From contig NZ_JADOTV010000003.1 in NCBI RefSeq assembly GCF_015767245.1, positions 1-64,000 of the forward strand: DNA of 64,000 bases. The letters are read 5' to 3'. Below the pieces are notes generated by a model. It was not told the DNA's origin. It saw only the letters and a list, made by a program, of their open reading frames with translations, and made no database searches. Positions 1 through 10,068 of the stretch are shown here, piece by piece. The position numbers and the translations under genes are program-made. This DNA comes from Aureivirga sp. CE67 (lineage in GTDB: Bacteria > Bacteroidota > Bacteroidia > Flavobacteriales > Flavobacteriaceae). Position 1 is the stretch's first letter, and every line of letters starts with the position of its first letter.

Positions 1-1
1 T

Positions 2-142
2 GCTGGTGTAAAAAGATTAAAAATAATCAAAGAGAAAATTCGAATAAAATACTTTGAAAAAAGAGAGAAAATTATGAAAATTGCTGTCGGAATACATAAT
101 TTCAGAGTTACACTCAGAAGTCCCTTACAAAATCAATCGTGA
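2..142 (+). CDS. C-terminal end of a probable IS transposase (partial)
   Basis: The reading frame is open from the left edge to a TGA at 140-142 and gives 46 residues ending in HNFRVTLRSPLQNQS. A basic Lys/Arg-rich helix followed by a G-x-HN-x-R ending is typical of the C-terminus of DDE transposases of the IS5/DDE_Tnp_4 kind. That family assignment is from memory of the ending and not from a domain match. The rest of the gene lies outside the window, so it cannot be said whether the element is complete. The terminator at 166-212 follows directly. Confidence 0.45.
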   Translation, partial: AGVKRLKIIKEKIRIKYFEKREKIMKIAVGIHNFRVTLRSPLQNQS

Positions 143-165
143 TAATGTTTAGTATTTTAATTTTT

Positions 166-212
166 AATAAGGTTAAAACAAATGGTAATCATTGTTTTAA
201 CCTTATTTTTTT
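166..212 (+). terminator. Rho-independent terminator after the transposase tail
   Basis: Perfect 16-bp inverted repeat (166-181 pairs with 192-207, arm AATAAGGTTAAAACAA) followed by a T-rich run. From 213 to 419 the sequence is AT-rich leader of the next gene, with no further structure or convincing promoter recognised. Confidence 0.85.
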
Positions 213-419
213 ATAATAAATTAACAATAAGTTATTTAAATTGATTTTTATTTAAATTTTTTATTGTAATATTGAAATCAAGCTATGGAAAATTAGTTTT
301 TATGAAAAGAATAATAATTTTAACAAAATATTAAGAAACAATATCTGTTCGTTGAATACAAATACGAGTATTTTCAAACGAAATTTAATTTAAACAATAA
401 TTAATCACTAACTAAAAAA

Positions 420-3395
420 ATGAGAAATCTTCATTATGTAAGCTTACTATCTTTAGCCTTAGTACTTGGGTCATGTGAGCAAAAATCATCAAAAGATGTT
501 GAAAACTCATCTGCAGCTGCCGTACAAAAAGATGCTAGTGGATATGAGTATGAAACAGTAGAAAACGATCCTACAGGATTACGTTTATATACTTTAAAAA
601 ATGGTTTAAAAGTATATTTAAGTAAAAATTCGGATGAGCCAAAAATTCAAACTTATATTGCTGTTAAAGCAGGTTCGAATTACGATCCAAAAGATAATAC
701 TGGTTTAGCTCACTACTTAGAGCACATGGTATTCAAAGGAACAGATGAAATTGGTACTAAAGATTGGGAAACAGAAAAAGGTTACTTAAAACAAATTTCT
801 GATTTATACGAAAAGCACGCTGCAGAAAAAGATGAAGCTAAGAAAGAAGCAATTTATAGAGAAATTGATTCTGTTTCGAACATTGCTTCTACATATGCAA
901 TTGCAAATGAGTATGATAAAATGACTTCTTCAATTGGTGCAGAAGGAACTAACGCACACACTTGGGTTGAAGAAACTGTATATAAAAATAAAATTCCTGC
1001 AAATGAATTAGAAAAATGGGCTTCATTAGAAAGTGAGCGTTTTAGTCAATTAGTACTACGTTTATTCCATACAGAATTAGAAGCTGTTTATGAAGAATTC
1101 AACAGAGGACAAGATAATGATGGTCGTAAAATGTGGGCTGCAATGTTAGATGGGTTATTCCCAAACCACCCTTACGGACAACAAAATACAATTGGAACAT
1201 CTGAACATTTAAAAAGCCCTTCTTTAGAAGCGATTCACGCATATTTTGATAAATATTATGTGCCAAATAATATGTCAGTTGTATTAGTAGGAGATTTAGA
1301 TTTTGATGCTACTATTAAAACAGTTGATAAATATTTTGGAGGATTCAAACATAAAGATGTTACGCATCCAACTTTACCAACAGAGCAACCAATTACTAAA
1401 ACTGTTGTAAAAGAAGTTTTCGGACCAACTGCTGAAACTGTAAACATTGCTTACCGTGCAGAAGGAATTGGATCAAAAGAAGAAAAAATGGTGAAGATGG
1501 TTGATATGATTTTAGCAAATAGTGCTGCTGGACTTATCGACTTAAACTTAAACCAAAAACAAGAGTTACAATACGGAACTTCTTATACACAATCTTTAAA
1601 CGATTATGGATTCCACGTATTAAATGGAATGCCAAAAGGAGGACAATCTTTAGAGGAAGTTAAAGATTTACTTTTATCTCAAATCGAGCTTGTAAAACAA
1701 GGAAAATTTGATGATTGGTTATTAGAGGCTGTTATCAATGATATGGAATTATCAGATAAGAGATCTTATGAGAATAGTACTGCTGTAGCTTCTGCATATT
1801 ATAATGCATTTATTCATAATCAAGATTGGTCTGATGTTGTAAACTTCAACAACGAATTAAGATCTATCACAAAGAAAGATATCGTAGATTTTGCTAATAA
1901 ATTCTATAAAGATAACAACCAAGTTATTGTTTATAAGAGAAAAGGTGAAGATAAAAATATCGTAAAAGTTAAGAATCCAGGAATTACTCCAGTAGAAGTT
2001 AACAGAAATGATAAATCTCCTTTCTTAGCAAAATTTGAGAATACAAAATCTCCAGATTTAAAACCAAAATTCGTTGATTATAAATCAGAGATTAAATCTC
2101 AAAAATTAGAAAACGGAATTGAAATTTCTTATGTTGAAAATAAAACAAATGATTTATTTGATTTAAATATTATTTTCGACATGGGAAGAGATAATAATAA
2201 GAAATTAGCTCACGCTGTAGGATTTATTGATTATTTAGGAACTGACAAAATTTCTGCAGAAGACATTAAGAAAGAATTCTACAAATTAGGAATCAAATAT
2301 GGTGTGCAAGTAGGGAATGAGCGTTCTGTGATTTATATTTCTGGTTTACAAAAGAACATGGATAAAGGTTTAGAATTATTAGAAAACCTTATGGCAAATG
2401 TTACTTCAGATAAAGAAGCATATGCTAAATATGTTGACAGAATTATGAAAGGAAGACAAGATACTAAGATGAACAAAGGTGCAATTCTTTGGGGAGGTCT
2501 TCAGAACTACGCTAAATACGGTGAAGATTCTAGATTCAGAAATATCTTATCATACAATGAAATGATGTCTATTGATCCTCAAGAATTAGTAGATATGGTA
2601 AAAGAATTAAATGGTTACAAGCAAAGAATGTTCTATTATGGAAATGATTTAGCTTCAACTACAAAAGCAATTCAATTACACCACAAAGTTGCAGGAGAAT
2701 TAAAAGATTATCCAGTTGCTAAAGAATACCAAGAGCAATCGACTAAAGCAGAAGTATTATTTGCTGAGTACGATATGGTACAAGCTGAATTATTGTTCTT
2801 AGCAAAAGATAAGAAGTTTGACAAAAAATCAATGGCTGTAGCTAAATTATTCAACACTTATTTCGGAAGCGGATTATCTTCAATCGTTTTCCAAGAAATT
2901 CGTGAGTCAAAATCTTTAGCTTATTCTGCATTCTCTTCTTATTCTCAAGCTAGAAAAGCTGACGAGTCTAACTATGTGATGGCATACATTGGAACACAAG
3001 CTAATAAATTAAATGAAGCTGTAGATGCAATGATGCACTTAATGAATAATATTCCAACTGCGGAATCTCAATTTAATGCTGCTAAAAATGCAACTTTAAA
3101 GAAAATTGCAGCAGAAAGAATTACTAAAGATGACATTTTCTGGAACTATGAGAGAATTCAAAAATTAGGATTCGAACATGATTTCCGTAAAGAAATGTAT
3201 GAAGAAGTTCAGAAATTAACTGTGGAAGATTTAGTAGAATTCTTTAATGAAAACATCAAAGGTAAAAACTTTACTACTTTAGTTGTTGGAAATAAAGAAG
3301 CTGTTGATATGGAAGCTTTAAGTAAACTTGGAACTATCAAAGAAATGGATATTGACGAGTTATTTAACTATGAGAAATCTGAAATTAAACAATAA
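420..3395 (+). CDS. M16 family zinc metallopeptidase, lipoprotein
   Basis: Insulinase/pitrilysin-type peptidase of 991 residues. The N-terminus is a lipoprotein signal peptide with a lipobox ending at Cys19 (VLGSC), so the mature protein is probably membrane-anchored in the periplasm. The inverted zinc motif HYLEH is at residues 98-102; the ELEAVYEE segment at 219-226 probably gives the third zinc ligand. The first half is the catalytic M16 domain plus M16C domain, and the second half (about 550-991) repeats the fold without HxxEH, as usual for the two-half forms. It probably degrades peptides in the envelope. The gene stands alone, with terminators on both sides. The ATG at 420 is chosen because it starts the signal peptide. 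Confidence 0.93.
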   Translation: MRNLHYVSLLSLALVLGSCEQKSSKDVENSSAAAVQKDASGYEYETVENDPTGLRLYTLKNGLKVYLSKNSDEPKIQTYIAVKAGSNYDPKDNTGLAHYLEHMVFKGTDEIGTKDWETEKGYLKQISDLYEKHAAEKDEAKKEAIYREIDSVSNIASTYAIANEYDKMTSSIGAEGTNAHTWVEETVYKNKIPANELEKWASLESERFSQLVLRLFHTELEAVYEEFNRGQDNDGRKMWAAMLDGLFPNHPYGQQNTIGTSEHLKSPSLEAIHAYFDKYYVPNNMSVVLVGDLDFDATIKTVDKYFGGFKHKDVTHPTLPTEQPITKTVVKEVFGPTAETVNIAYRAEGIGSKEEKMVKMVDMILANSAAGLIDLNLNQKQELQYGTSYTQSLNDYGFHVLNGMPKGGQSLEEVKDLLLSQIELVKQGKFDDWLLEAVINDMELSDKRSYENSTAVASAYYNAFIHNQDWSDVVNFNNELRSITKKDIVDFANKFYKDNNQVIVYKRKGEDKNIVKVKNPGITPVEVNRNDKSPFLAKFENTKSPDLKPKFVDYKSEIKSQKLENGIEISYVENKTNDLFDLNIIFDMGRDNNKKLAHAVGFIDYLGTDKISAEDIKKEFYKLGIKYGVQVGNERSVIYISGLQKNMDKGLELLENLMANVTSDKEAYAKYVDRIMKGRQDTKMNKGAILWGGLQNYAKYGEDSRFRNILSYNEMMSIDPQELVDMVKELNGYKQRMFYYGNDLASTTKAIQLHHKVAGELKDYPVAKEYQEQSTKAEVLFAEYDMVQAELLFLAKDKKFDKKSMAVAKLFNTYFGSGLSSIVFQEIRESKSLAYSAFSSYSQARKADESNYVMAYIGTQANKLNEAVDAMMHLMNNIPTAESQFNAAKNATLKKIAAERITKDDIFWNYERIQKLGFEHDFRKEMYEEVQKLTVEDLVEFFNENIKGKNFTTLVVGNKEAVDMEALSKLGTIKEMDIDELFNYEKSEIKQ

Positions 3396-3416
3396 TTAAT
3401 TTCACTACAATAATCG

Positions 3417-3452
3417 AAAAGAGCTTACTAATTTTAGTAAGCTCTTTTTATT
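3417..3452. terminator. Bidirectional terminator between convergent genes
   Basis: Inverted repeat AAAAGAGCTTACTA (3417-3430) with TAGTAAGCTCTTTT (3435-3448), then T-rich sequence. A/T runs on both sides let it serve the M16 gene (+) and the gene ending at 3477 (-). Confidence 0.85.
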
Positions 3453-3476
3453 TTGATATATATTTGTATCTGTTTT

Positions 3477-5777
3477 TTATCTTTTCAAAGTAAAATGACC
3501 TCTATGTTCTTCACCATTTTCTTTCACAAATAAAAACCAATAATCAGAAGAAGGTAATTCTAGTCCATTTTTCTTACCATCCCATCCTTTTCCTCTTGTG
3601 TAAACTTCAGTTATTATTTTACCATAACGATCAAAAATATAAAGCTTTGATTTTTTAGAGTTTTCAACATTATGAATCTTCCAGTAATCATGAATTCCAT
3701 CGTTGTTAGGTGAGAAGTATCTCGGATAGTCTAAGATGACAACTTCTTTAATTGTAAGACATCCATTTTCTTTTCTGATGTAAACTGTATGATTTCCATA
3801 TTTTAAATTTTCAAAATAACTTTCTTTTTGAAATTCAATATTATCCAAAGAGAATTCGAAATCTCCATCTGTTTTAACTTTAATATTTATAGAATTATTT
3901 TCATAGGACCACTCTTTTGTTTCAATTTCTTCAATATCTACTTTTGTTTCATAAATTAAAATAAAATCATCTGTAGTCATACAATGTTCTTCACCATTAT
4001 TCCAAACACTTAAACTATATATCCCTTGATTTTTTATCGTGATATTTTTAGTAGTTTCGTTAGTTGACCATAAATAATTATCAAAGCCATATGGGCCTTC
4101 AATTTCAATTTCATCTTTTGAGTCGCAAATAACAATATCATTCAAAGTAAAAGATGTGTCTGAACCGATATAAACAGGTGCTTTGTATATTGAATGACAT
4201 TTGTAATATTTTTTATTTTCAATTCTAACATAAAGAAATTCAATATTTAAATCATAAATCTCAAAAGGATAGTTTATTTTATTGATTTTATCAATAGCAT
4301 CATTTTCTGTGTAATAAAATTCCCAATTAAAATCATTTATATCTTGATACTCAATCAAGTTAATTCCTATACCTTCTGGATATATTGTTAAAAAATCTTC
4401 ATTGATACATAAGGCAAAATTGTCTACATCAATAATATGAGGAGTTTCAAAAATTTCGATTTCGATTTCAACTTCAAAATCTAAACCTTCAAGCGTTTCT
4501 ATATCTGCTTTAATAGTATAAATACCTTCTTGATCAAAGGTGAATTTACCAGGATATTCATTTGAAGTTTCAGAGTTTTCAAAATACCATGTTATAGAAT
4601 TTATATTTCCATCATATTCAGGAATTGTAAAATTTATTTCAGTATTAATACAGTATGTGTCAGCTAGAATATCTGGATTTTTAAAATATGTAGAAACATA
4701 AGAAGGAAGTCCAATTAGATTTCTTGTTTCATCTTCTAAAATGATTTTATTTTGTTCAAAATTACATTCTAAGCCATTTTTGTCAGGGTTGTTTATTACT
4801 GAAATAAATTCAGAACTAGGGTTAACACAATAAATTTTAAGATCTTTTGCTAGTTGTAAAGAACCAATTCTCTCTGTTTGCACTGGTATTGCAACTTTAG
4901 AATCTATAATGTCATTTAAATTATCCAAGCTTATATCATACTGATATAATTTAGCAGGATCATAAACAGTGGAATATAATAATTTGCTGTTCGGAGAAAA
5001 TTCTAATGCGTAAAAATATTCTTCATCTTCTTGTAAATTTCTTTGATTGTAAAGTACACCTGTATCTAAATTAAAATCAAAAAGAACAACTTTTTTACTA
5101 TGAAAAGCCATAGCTACTTTCTCTCCGTTTGGACTGATTTTAATCATACCTACAGCATCTTTTTCTAATACTATCTCATCCAAATTTGAAATTACTGGAT
5201 TTGAATAAATTCCACTAGAAGTTAATTTGTATGAATAAATTTCATCAGTATTCAATCTAGGCGAAACAATCCAAAAGAAATTTTGTTCTTCATTATAGAT
5301 TGCAGTTAATTTTTCTGAAGAAGGTCCATGTATAAATTGATTTTTAAATATAACTTTTCCCAAACCACCATTAAGATTTATGTCTACAGTAGAATAATTC
5401 AAACCTTTTTCACCGTCATTCTCTAAAGCATCACAAGTAATGATGTAATAAATATTTTCAGTATTAGGTTGTTTTAAGATGATAGAAGAAGAGGTGCTAG
5501 AAGAATCTCCAAAGAGTTCTTCACCATTCTCCATTATTTCATGAGATTTATTAAATACAGTTATTCCATCAGTGTAAAATAAAAGATTTCCATCCGTATC
5601 ACAAATTGTAGAGCAACCTTCTTTTGTTATCATTGCGCTATCGCTAATAGGAATAGGTTCTCCAGAAGAAAAATCTAACCCAGCATTTTTTCCAAAATAC
5701 CAAATATTAGATTCATTTTGACTATGTGAGAAATAGAAAATTAATAAGAATATATATATAAATTTATTTTTAAACAT
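3477..5777 (-). CDS. Type IX-secreted protein with beta-propeller and type B sorting domain
   Basis: 766 residues. Signal peptide MFKNKFIYIFLLIFYFSHSQ. The first ~370 residues look like a WD40/YVTN-type beta-propeller (repeated NIYYIITCD, FSPNSKLLYST, SPNGEKVAMAFHS blades). Ig/PKD-like beta segments follow to ~690. The C-terminal ~80 residues (YFSPNNDGIHDYWKI then YDRYGK-like IFDRYGK and WDGKKNG) are the gliding motility-associated type B sorting domain (CHU_C family), which directs export through the type IX system. It is probably secreted or surface attached. The substrate is unknown and no catalytic motif was recognised. Confidence 0.88.
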   Translation of the reverse strand: MFKNKFIYIFLLIFYFSHSQNESNIWYFGKNAGLDFSSGEPIPISDSAMITKEGCSTICDTDGNLLFYTDGITVFNKSHEIMENGEELFGDSSSTSSSIILKQPNTENIYYIITCDALENDGEKGLNYSTVDINLNGGLGKVIFKNQFIHGPSSEKLTAIYNEEQNFFWIVSPRLNTDEIYSYKLTSSGIYSNPVISNLDEIVLEKDAVGMIKISPNGEKVAMAFHSKKVVLFDFNLDTGVLYNQRNLQEDEEYFYALEFSPNSKLLYSTVYDPAKLYQYDISLDNLNDIIDSKVAIPVQTERIGSLQLAKDLKIYCVNPSSEFISVINNPDKNGLECNFEQNKIILEDETRNLIGLPSYVSTYFKNPDILADTYCINTEINFTIPEYDGNINSITWYFENSETSNEYPGKFTFDQEGIYTIKADIETLEGLDFEVEIEIEIFETPHIIDVDNFALCINEDFLTIYPEGIGINLIEYQDINDFNWEFYYTENDAIDKINKINYPFEIYDLNIEFLYVRIENKKYYKCHSIYKAPVYIGSDTSFTLNDIVICDSKDEIEIEGPYGFDNYLWSTNETTKNITIKNQGIYSLSVWNNGEEHCMTTDDFILIYETKVDIEEIETKEWSYENNSINIKVKTDGDFEFSLDNIEFQKESYFENLKYGNHTVYIRKENGCLTIKEVVILDYPRYFSPNNDGIHDYWKIHNVENSKKSKLYIFDRYGKIITEVYTRGKGWDGKKNGLELPSSDYWFLFVKENGEEHRGHFTLKR

Positions 5778-5837
5778 CTTTAGAGTTAATTTTTTCTCTA
5801 AATATAATTATTTTTAAAAATAAATGGATTAAAAACG

Positions 5838-5878
5838 AAAAAAAGTCGGTAATAATGATAAATTATTGCCGACTTTTC
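5838..5878 (-). terminator. Terminator of gcvT
   Basis: Stem AAGTCGGTAATAA with TTATTGCCGACTT, with one G-T pair. On the minus strand it is followed by a run of seven T and then another T-run, placing it just downstream of the gcvT stop at 5900. Confidence 0.85.
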
Positions 5879-5899
5879 TATATTTTATGAAAAAGCTAA

Positions 5900-6982
5900 T
5901 TATTTTTTGTAGAAAGGTAATTTTACAACCTCTGCTTTTAATGCTTTTTTACGTACTTGAATTAAAATCTCGCTACCAGCTTTAGATAATTCTTTTGGAA
6001 CATATCCTAATCCGATTGCTTTTTTCATAGAAGGACTCATTGTACCAGAAGTTACATTTCCGATTTTGTTTCCTTCCGCATCTACGATATCATATCCTTG
6101 ACGAGGAATTCCTTTGTCTTTTAATTCGAAAGCAACTAATTTACGAGAAACACCGTTTTCCTTATCAGCTTTAATTCCCTCAGCATTTACGAAATCTTTT
6201 GTGAATTTTGTAATCCATCCTAAACCTGCTTCGATAGGAGATGTAGTATCATCGATATCATTTCCATATAAACAGAATCCCATTTCTAAACGTAGCGTAT
6301 CACGAGCAGCTAAACCAATTGGCTTGATTCCGAAATCTTTTCCAGCTTCAAAAACAGCATTCCAAATAGCTTCCGCATCTTCATTTCTGAAATAAATTTC
6401 AAATCCTCCTGATCCAGTATATCCAGTAGCAGATAAGATTACATTATCAATTCCAGCAAATTTTCCAGAATCGAAAGTATAATATTTCATATTGATTAGA
6501 TCAACATCTGTTAAAGATTGTAAAGCCTCAGCAGCTTTTGGCCCTTGTACAGCTAATAATGAATATTCATCAGATTTGTTTTCCATTTCCACACCTAAAT
6601 CGTTGTGTTGTGAAATCCAATTCCAATCTTTTTCAATGTTAGAAGCGTTTACAACTAACATGTACTCATCCTCAGCAATTTTATATATTAATAAATCATC
6701 TACAATTCCTCCGTCATTGTTAGGCATACAACTATACTGCGCTTTTCCTACAACTAATTTTGAAGCGTCATTTGTAGTAACTTTTTGAATTAAAGCTAAA
6801 GCATTCTCTCCTTTTAAGAAAAACTCTCCCATGTGAGAAACATCAAATACACCAACTCCTTCACGTACTGTTTCGTGTTCGATGTTTACACCTTCGTATT
6901 GAACAGGCATATTATAACCAGCAAAAGGAACCATTTTTGCTCCAAGTGCTTCATGTATATGTGATAATGCAGTATTTTTCAT
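5900..6982 (-). CDS. gcvT: Glycine cleavage system aminomethyltransferase (T protein)
   Basis: 360 residues, the usual length. GcvT takes the aminomethyl group from the lipoylated H protein and forms 5,10-methylene-tetrahydrofolate and ammonia in the cytoplasm. The N-terminus carries the family signature around [20 protein letters not shown] and [11 protein letters not shown]. The folate-domain region [10 protein letters not shown] and the C-terminal barrel segment [21 protein letters not shown] are all present. The gene is a single unit with its own terminator. The gcvH and gcvP partners are not in the window, which is normal in Flavobacteriaceae. Confidence 0.97.
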   Translation of the reverse strand: MKNTALSHIHEALGAKMVPFAGYNMPVQYEGVNIEHETVREGVGVFDVSHMGEFFLKGENALALIQKVTTNDASKLVVGKAQYSCMPNNDGGIVDDLLIYKIAEDEYMLVVNASNIEKDWNWISQHNDLGVEMENKSDEYSLLAVQGPKAAEALQSLTDVDLINMKYYTFDSGKFAGIDNVILSATGYTGSGGFEIYFRNEDAEAIWNAVFEAGKDFGIKPIGLAARDTLRLEMGFCLYGNDIDDTTSPIEAGLGWITKFTKDFVNAEGIKADKENGVSRKLVAFELKDKGIPRQGYDIVDAEGNKIGNVTSGTMSPSMKKAIGLGYVPKELSKAGSEILIQVRKKALKAEVVKLPFYKK

Positions 6983-7129
6983 TTCTTATTTGTTTAAAAT
7001 AAATTTTTGCTAAAGTATTGAAAAAATAAATAATTTAGAAGGTAATAACTATTTTTTTTAGTTCAAACTCTCGTGTTTATTAGGGATTAAAAGCTTCAGT
7101 TTTTCTAAGAACTTTAGAACGAATGGCTT

Positions 7130-7166
7130 TAAAAAAAAGACACACTTAAGAAAATGTGTCTTTTTG
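7130..7166 (-). terminator. Terminator of the LRR surface protein gene
   Basis: AAAAAGACACA (7134-7144) pairs with TGTGTCTTTTT (7155-7165). On the minus strand the T-run continues past the stem. It lies 20 bases past the stop of the gene ending at 7186. Bases 6983-7130 hold only AT-rich sequence. Confidence 0.85.
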
Positions 7167-7185
7167 CAAAATTAAATTTAATGAA

Positions 7186-9984
7186 TTATTTGATATATAT
7201 TTTCTCTCTAGATATTCCTTTTTCTGAAGTGATTTCAATAAAATAAATTCCAGAGTCTAATTTTGAAACATCTAATTGATGAATATTAGATGTTTTCTTT
7301 AAAAGAACTTCTTTTACTTGTTTTCCAAGAATTGAATAGATTTCAATTTTTTCTAAATTATTATCCGAAGAGATATTTAAAATTTCTGAAGTTGGATTTG
7401 GAAATAAACGAATAGAAGAATCTATATTAGAATTCTCAACCGAAAGAACACCTACAGTAGTTATCTCATTATTAGTAACCAAAGCAGCATCTTCATCAAA
7501 ATATATAGACGCCTTATTTTTGATTTCATCATTTAAACCTAAACTTTCTAGAGTTTTCACTTTAAAACTAACATAACCATTATTTTTTCCAATTTCATTA
7601 TTCATAAATATTTTATCAAATATAAATTCTAAATGATTATTTGTTAACTTCATAGTACAAGAATGACTAGCGCTTATTAATTCTACAGTTTCTAAATCAA
7701 ATTTAGCAGTATTTAAGATGTCAGTTATGATTAAATTCTCTTTAAGTTCTGGTTTAAATTGTTGAAAATTAATAGTGTAGTTAATGAAATCACCTACTTC
7801 TTCTATGGTTAAAACATCACCTTGTAGACACCTTTTTAAATTGTTAGGACCTGACATATGGAAATTATATCTAAAATTATCTAATTCAATAGATTCATTT
7901 TCTTCTAGATGGCTCATAATTAAATACATATGTGTATTAAGGTCACTACTATCAACATTTGTTTGAATCTTAACCATAATCACTCTTTCTTCTAACGGTG
8001 CTAAATTTTCATATTCCCAAATAATTTCTTTTCCATCATCATTTATTGCAAATTCTTCTAATGAAGAACTTATATATTCTGGAAGCTGACCTAGATTTAA
8101 TTTAATTTTACCCGAAATATTCTGGTTTCCCTTGTTTTTATAGATTACTTTAAAATGCATTTTCTCTGGGCTATTTGAAGAAACATAAACCATATTAATC
8201 TCAGCATCTGTAATATCATCAACAGGAGTTATACATAAATTTTGCTCTATTCTATTTTCTTCACTTTCTTCAGAGAATGTAACATCAAAACTAGCTGGGC
8301 TAATCTCGAAAAAAGAATCATTTTCTAATTGAGGATATATAGTATAAGTTCCCGCTTCTAAAGGAATTTCAAATTTTCCATTTTTACGAATGGCAGTATA
8401 GAAATAATTTCCTGATTCTTTTACAACTTTAAATTTAACCTTAGATTTGATTTTACTTTCATCTTGACAACCATCTAAATCATTATCATAAAAAATATTT
8501 CCAAAAACTTCATATTCTGAGATCCCACAATCTGTGCTAATCTCTGCACCAAAAACAGCATTTTCTATTTCTGTAGTAACGTATTCTAAACTTTCTGAAT
8601 CTGTACAAACAGTTTGAATATTTGAAGGTAGAAACTGAAAAGAATTTAAAGGAGAGATGTTTTTTAATTCTACGAAATAAAGTGGATTATTTTGAATATT
8701 TAAATCTTCCAGTTGAAGGTTATTAATAATGTAAAGTTCTGAGATGTTAGAATCAGATGCGTATATTCCTTTTAAACTTGTGTTTTCAATATGAAGTTTT
8801 TTAAGGTTTTCATTTTCAAATATATAAAGTTGTTCTAAAGATGATATATCTTTTAATTCAAATTCTTGTATTTTGCTGTTTGTCAACGCTAATATTTCTA
8901 GGTTTTCTAAATGTGAGACCTCTATGTTTTCTAGATTAGTATCATAAAATTGAATATATTTTAATTTTATGTTTTCCGTTATATCAAAATAAGAGATATC
9001 TGAAAAGGAAACTGTTAATTCTTCTAGATTAAGATTATTTGATAGATCTGGAGTAATACTCATATAATCCATGTTAAATACTTCTAAATTTATGTTATTT
9101 GATAAATCAAGATTGGGAATTTCTAAATCCGAAACAGATAATTTTTTTATATTTATATTATTCGATAGATCAAGGTTAGGAATATCCATAAAAGAACAAG
9201 TTAGTTCTTCTATATTGGTATTATTTGATAGATCAAGGTTAGGAATATCCATAAAGGAACAAGTTAGTTCTTCTAAATTGGTATTATTTGATAAATCTAG
9301 ACTAGTGATTTCTACTCCATATAAATATAATTTTTTAATATTTAAATTGTTAGATAAATCTAGACTAGTGATATTTACAAAAAAACAAGTCAGTTCTTCT
9401 AAGTTAGTGTTACCTGATAAATCTAAATTTAATAGAGTATCACCACTGGTATATAATTTTTTTAAAGAGGTTAAATCAGATAAGTCTATAGTAGTAATAT
9501 TTGTATCTCCAATTCCTAAAGTCTCTAAATTTAAATTATTTGATAAATCAAGAATCCCTATAGCTGTGCTATTTAAAAATAATGTTTTTAAATTTGGATT
9601 ATTTGAAATATCAATATTTTCTAAGGCTGTAACATTTCCTAAGTTTAAATATTCCAAATTTTCTAGATTCGAGACATCTAGATTCGAAATAGGATTTTGA
9701 GACAGATTTAGAAACTCTAAGTTTATAAAATTTGTTATTTCATCAAAAGATTCAATTTCTAAATTTTTTAAATAAAGTTTTTTGATTGCTTCGGCTTCTT
9801 CAACAGAAATTTCACCATCCGAATTTGTATCTGCGTTTGAATCAGGTGTTCCGTCTTCATTTGAGTCCACGCAGTTTGTTGATAGTAATGCATTTTTTAA
9901 ATTTTCATCTTCAAACGAAATATTTTGCGCATAGATGAAAGTACTAAATAGTACTAGCCATAAAGTAAAGTAAATTGTTTTCAT
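7186..9984 (-). CDS. Type IX-secreted leucine-rich repeat protein
   Basis: 932 residues. Signal peptide ending IYAQ; a calcium-loop-like stretch DTNSDGEISVEEA at about 53-65. Roughly 18 leucine-rich repeats of the 21-residue NLxxLxLSxNxI type follow to ~480. From ~510 comes a region that resembles the DUF7619-type domain common in type IX LRR proteins (GDFINYTINFQ, SHSC, NNGYVSFKVKT, NKASIYFDEDAA). The last ~75 residues (LFPNPTSEILNISS ending EKIYIK) are a type A sorting domain. It is likely surface bound and adhesive; the ligand is unknown. The repeats near residues 230-275 are almost identical at DNA level (see the repeat entry). Confidence 0.9.
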   Translation of the reverse strand: MKTIYFTLWLVLFSTFIYAQNISFEDENLKNALLSTNCVDSNEDGTPDSNADTNSDGEISVEEAEAIKKLYLKNLEIESFDEITNFINLEFLNLSQNPISNLDVSNLENLEYLNLGNVTALENIDISNNPNLKTLFLNSTAIGILDLSNNLNLETLGIGDTNITTIDLSDLTSLKKLYTSGDTLLNLDLSGNTNLEELTCFFVNITSLDLSNNLNIKKLYLYGVEITSLDLSNNTNLEELTCSFMDIPNLDLSNNTNIEELTCSFMDIPNLDLSNNINIKKLSVSDLEIPNLDLSNNINLEVFNMDYMSITPDLSNNLNLEELTVSFSDISYFDITENIKLKYIQFYDTNLENIEVSHLENLEILALTNSKIQEFELKDISSLEQLYIFENENLKKLHIENTSLKGIYASDSNISELYIINNLQLEDLNIQNNPLYFVELKNISPLNSFQFLPSNIQTVCTDSESLEYVTTEIENAVFGAEISTDCGISEYEVFGNIFYDNDLDGCQDESKIKSKVKFKVVKESGNYFYTAIRKNGKFEIPLEAGTYTIYPQLENDSFFEISPASFDVTFSEESEENRIEQNLCITPVDDITDAEINMVYVSSNSPEKMHFKVIYKNKGNQNISGKIKLNLGQLPEYISSSLEEFAINDDGKEIIWEYENLAPLEERVIMVKIQTNVDSSDLNTHMYLIMSHLEENESIELDNFRYNFHMSGPNNLKRCLQGDVLTIEEVGDFINYTINFQQFKPELKENLIITDILNTAKFDLETVELISASHSCTMKLTNNHLEFIFDKIFMNNEIGKNNGYVSFKVKTLESLGLNDEIKNKASIYFDEDAALVTNNEITTVGVLSVENSNIDSSIRLFPNPTSEILNISSDNNLEKIEIYSILGKQVKEVLLKKTSNIHQLDVSKLDSGIYFIEITSEKGISREKIYIK
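9164..9289 (-). repeat. Nearly identical 63-bp tandem repeat inside the LRR gene
   Basis: Bases 9164-9226 and 9227-9289 are the same 63-bp unit with only two differences by eye. One unit encodes one 21-residue LRR (LTCSFMDIPNLDLSNN...). Neighbouring repeats are clearly more diverged, so this pair points to a recent duplication of one repeat. Confidence 0.85.
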
Positions 9985-10068
9985 AAAAAAAATGTTTAAT
10001 AAGTGTTTATAGATTTAAAGCCTACTCAAAAATTGAAATCTAGTTATATTAGGATAGACTTTATTGTT

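Noticed and set aside
9021-9560. Possible CRISPR-like repeats
   Set aside because: The regular 63-bp spacing is codon-based LRR coding with diverging units, with no constant repeat and variable spacer pattern.
9071-9700. A 209-residue plus-strand ORF with regular repeats
   Set aside because: It is the mirror frame of the leucine-rich repeat gene; its repeats (FDRSRLGIS and similar) arise from the repeated DNA of the opposite strand.
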